A stretch of 20,021 bases of DNA from a virus, in the IMG/VR virus record IMGVR_UViG_3300035162_003660, positions 1 through 20,021 of that record, one strand, 5' to 3'. The notes under the pieces are model-generated. The model did no database searches. It was given only the letters and a program-made list of their open reading frames with translations, and was not told where the DNA came from. Positions 18,999-20,021 of this stretch are shown one piece after another; position 1 is the stretch's first letter, and each line of letters starts with the position of its first letter. The translations under genes and the position numbers were made by a program.

Positions 18999-19600
18999 AT
19001 ATCTTTGACCTTGATGATGATCCAAAGAAGTGCGCTATAGAACACAACGACGCGCATGTTGTTAAAATGTGCACAGAGTACGCACAGCTAATGTCTACTG
19101 CTCATCGTATCCTCGATGGAACTCTTTGGTATGGTAAGTCGGCGACTGGTAGAAAGATCAAAAGATATTATCTAGAGAACGATTCGTTCAACAAGACTAT
19201 CTATCTTGCTTGTCATAACAATCATCCTTCTAACATATGGCTTCGTCAAAGTGAAGCCAATTATAGGTGGCTATATACAATGTGGTCATATTTACTCGAA
19301 GAATATACCTATCGATATGACAGACAACACGGTGCGGGTAAATTAAAAGAATATCTATTTTGGTCTCCTACAAATATTCCTAAAGACGTCGGTCTAACAA
19401 ATGTTACTCCTGCCATGGGAAACTTTCCGGATTGCATTGTTGAAAATGATTCTGTAGAATCTTACAGAAATTATTACTGGGAAGCCAAGCGCAACCTAGC
19501 AAAATGGAAACGAAGAAGCCCACCCGATTGGTGGATTCAAAGAGAACAAGTAGAGTATAACTTGTTAGAGAAAGAACTTTTTCAGGAGCCAGTACATTGA
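18995..19600 (+). CDS. Conserved T4-like phage protein, distantly like Pyr_excise proteins
   Basis: The 201-residue product starts MNIFDLDDDPKKCAIEHND, followed by HVVKMCTEYAQLMSTAHRIL, blocks shared by a family found in very many T4-like phages (MNIFxLDxDPxxCAxxHxDxHxVKMxxE). HPSNIWLRQSEANYRWL and ESYRNYYWEAKRN are further conserved stretches. The N-terminus recalls pyrimidine-dimer DNA glycosylase (Pyr_excise) proteins, which also begin with a short MNIF/MRLW strand and an H-x4-HL element, but the function is not established. It starts at an ATGA overlap and is followed by a TTG-start gene with a TTGA overlap. Confidence 0.7.
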   Translation: MNIFDLDDDPKKCAIEHNDAHVVKMCTEYAQLMSTAHRILDGTLWYGKSATGRKIKRYYLENDSFNKTIYLACHNNHPSNIWLRQSEANYRWLYTMWSYLLEEYTYRYDRQHGAGKLKEYLFWSPTNIPKDVGLTNVTPAMGNFPDCIVENDSVESYRNYYWEAKRNLAKWKRRSPPDWWIQREQVEYNLLEKELFQEPVH

Positions 19601-19908
19601 ACGGTAAAGGAAGTAAGCCGAGACCGCTAACAGTGTCTCAGAATGAATTTGATGCACAGTGGGATCTTATCTTTGGAGGCAAAGGTATGAAATATGATGA
19701 ACATAAACGTAAAGTGAACATTACCGAAGAAGTGAGTAAACACTGGTCGGAAAACGGCAGGAAAGAAGCTGTTGTGATGAAGAGCGAATTAGGCTATTCG
19801 GTTGACCTGTATGAACGGTCACGTTTCGTTAGAACGGTAGAATGTTTTGATAAGTCACTGAATTTTGCAGAAGACGTTGCAGAGAACTTTTGTTTGGGGA
19901 TGATATAA
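19597..19908 (+). CDS. Conserved small phage protein with TTG start (GKGSKPRP motif)
   Basis: The 103-residue product starts (TTG) MNGKGSKPRPLTVSQNEFDA. GKGSKPRP-x-VS-xxxFxxxWDxIFG is a familiar N-terminal pattern of a small marine-phage family, so the TTG start is preferred to ATG 19687, which would remove it. CAGGAG (19583-19588) is 8 nt upstream, and TTGA overlaps the previous stop. Residues from about 31 on (KYDEHKRKVNITEEV...) may be a second unit, since many relatives end soon after the first motif. Function unknown. Confidence 0.65.
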   Translation: MNGKGSKPRPLTVSQNEFDAQWDLIFGGKGMKYDEHKRKVNITEEVSKHWSENGRKEAVVMKSELGYSVDLYERSRFVRTVECFDKSLNFAEDVAENFCLGMI

Positions 19909-20021
19909 TGAAAATCGTAGTTGCAGGTTATGGCGCAGTTGGCGTCGCCATCGAACGATGTTTGAGAGATACCGAGGCTGATGTTTATATTGATGACCCC
20001 GCGAAAGGCCATTATTACTTA
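19908..20021 (+). CDS. Start of a UDP-glucose/GDP-mannose dehydrogenase-like gene, partial at window end
   Basis: The first 38 codons are visible, starting MKIVVAGYGAVGVAIERCL with GYGAVG (7-12) as the Rossmann GxGxxG, then ADVYIDDPAKG, where the acidic residue at the end of the second strand marks NAD preference and DP matches phage UDP-sugar dehydrogenases. Such enzymes make UDP-glucuronate-type sugars, but the catalytic part lies outside the window. Other NAD-dependent Rossmann enzymes remain possible. It starts at a TAATG junction. Confidence 0.6.
   Translation, partial: MKIVVAGYGAVGVAIERCLRDTEADVYIDDPAKGHYYL

Overview
The window looks like part of a tailed-phage genome, most likely a T4-type marine myovirus infecting a Gram-negative bacterium. 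All supported genes lie on the + strand, most overlap by 1-17 nt (TAATG or ATGA junctions), and base composition is moderately AT-rich. Phage hallmarks are a PhoH-type ATPase, a T4-lysozyme homologue, a GIY-YIG-like nuclease, a Cas4/MGME1-like exonuclease, ThyX, the end of a B12-dependent ribonucleotide reductase, and several short proteins typical of T4-like phages. There is no tRNA, CRISPR array, integrase or transposase. The host is not identifiable from the sequence alone. A Gram-negative host is inferred from the heptose/LPS-type sugar genes.

Layout. (1) 1-2686: core phage genes: the nrdJ end, a zinc-ribbon miniprotein, a GIY-YIG-like protein, small conserved phage proteins and phoH, with a strong nested inverted repeat at 1632-1675. 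(2) 2688-15236: a 12.5 kb, almost gapless carbohydrate cluster. It encodes two GT29/42-like, three GT8-like, three GT25-like and two GT9-like putative glycosyltransferases, three SAM methyltransferases, and a radical-SAM/SPASM protein. It also has a sugar-activation block: an HldE-type nucleotidyltransferase and an HldE-type PfkB kinase as separate overlapping genes, a cupin, and a HAD phosphatase. A T4-type lysozyme and two small phage proteins (3961-4702) sit inside it. (3) 15238-15894: a PD-(D/E)XK exonuclease. (4) 15887-17998: two copies of a ~68 bp promoter repeat driving a run of short, mostly unrecognisable genes, probably early functions. (5) 17988-20021: thyX, small conserved phage proteins, and the start of a UDP-sugar-dehydrogenase-like gene that runs off the window.

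Working model (inference): the phage makes and attaches its own glycan. Kinase, HAD phosphatase and nucleotidyltransferase match three of the reactions that lead to an NDP-heptose. The GT9-like enzymes are of the family that uses ADP-heptose, and the other transferases, methyltransferases and radical-SAM enzyme could extend and modify the chain. The target could be host LPS (superinfection exclusion), virion proteins or DNA; the sequence does not decide which. NrdJ and ThyX supply dNTPs and the exonuclease and PhoH belong to nucleic-acid metabolism.
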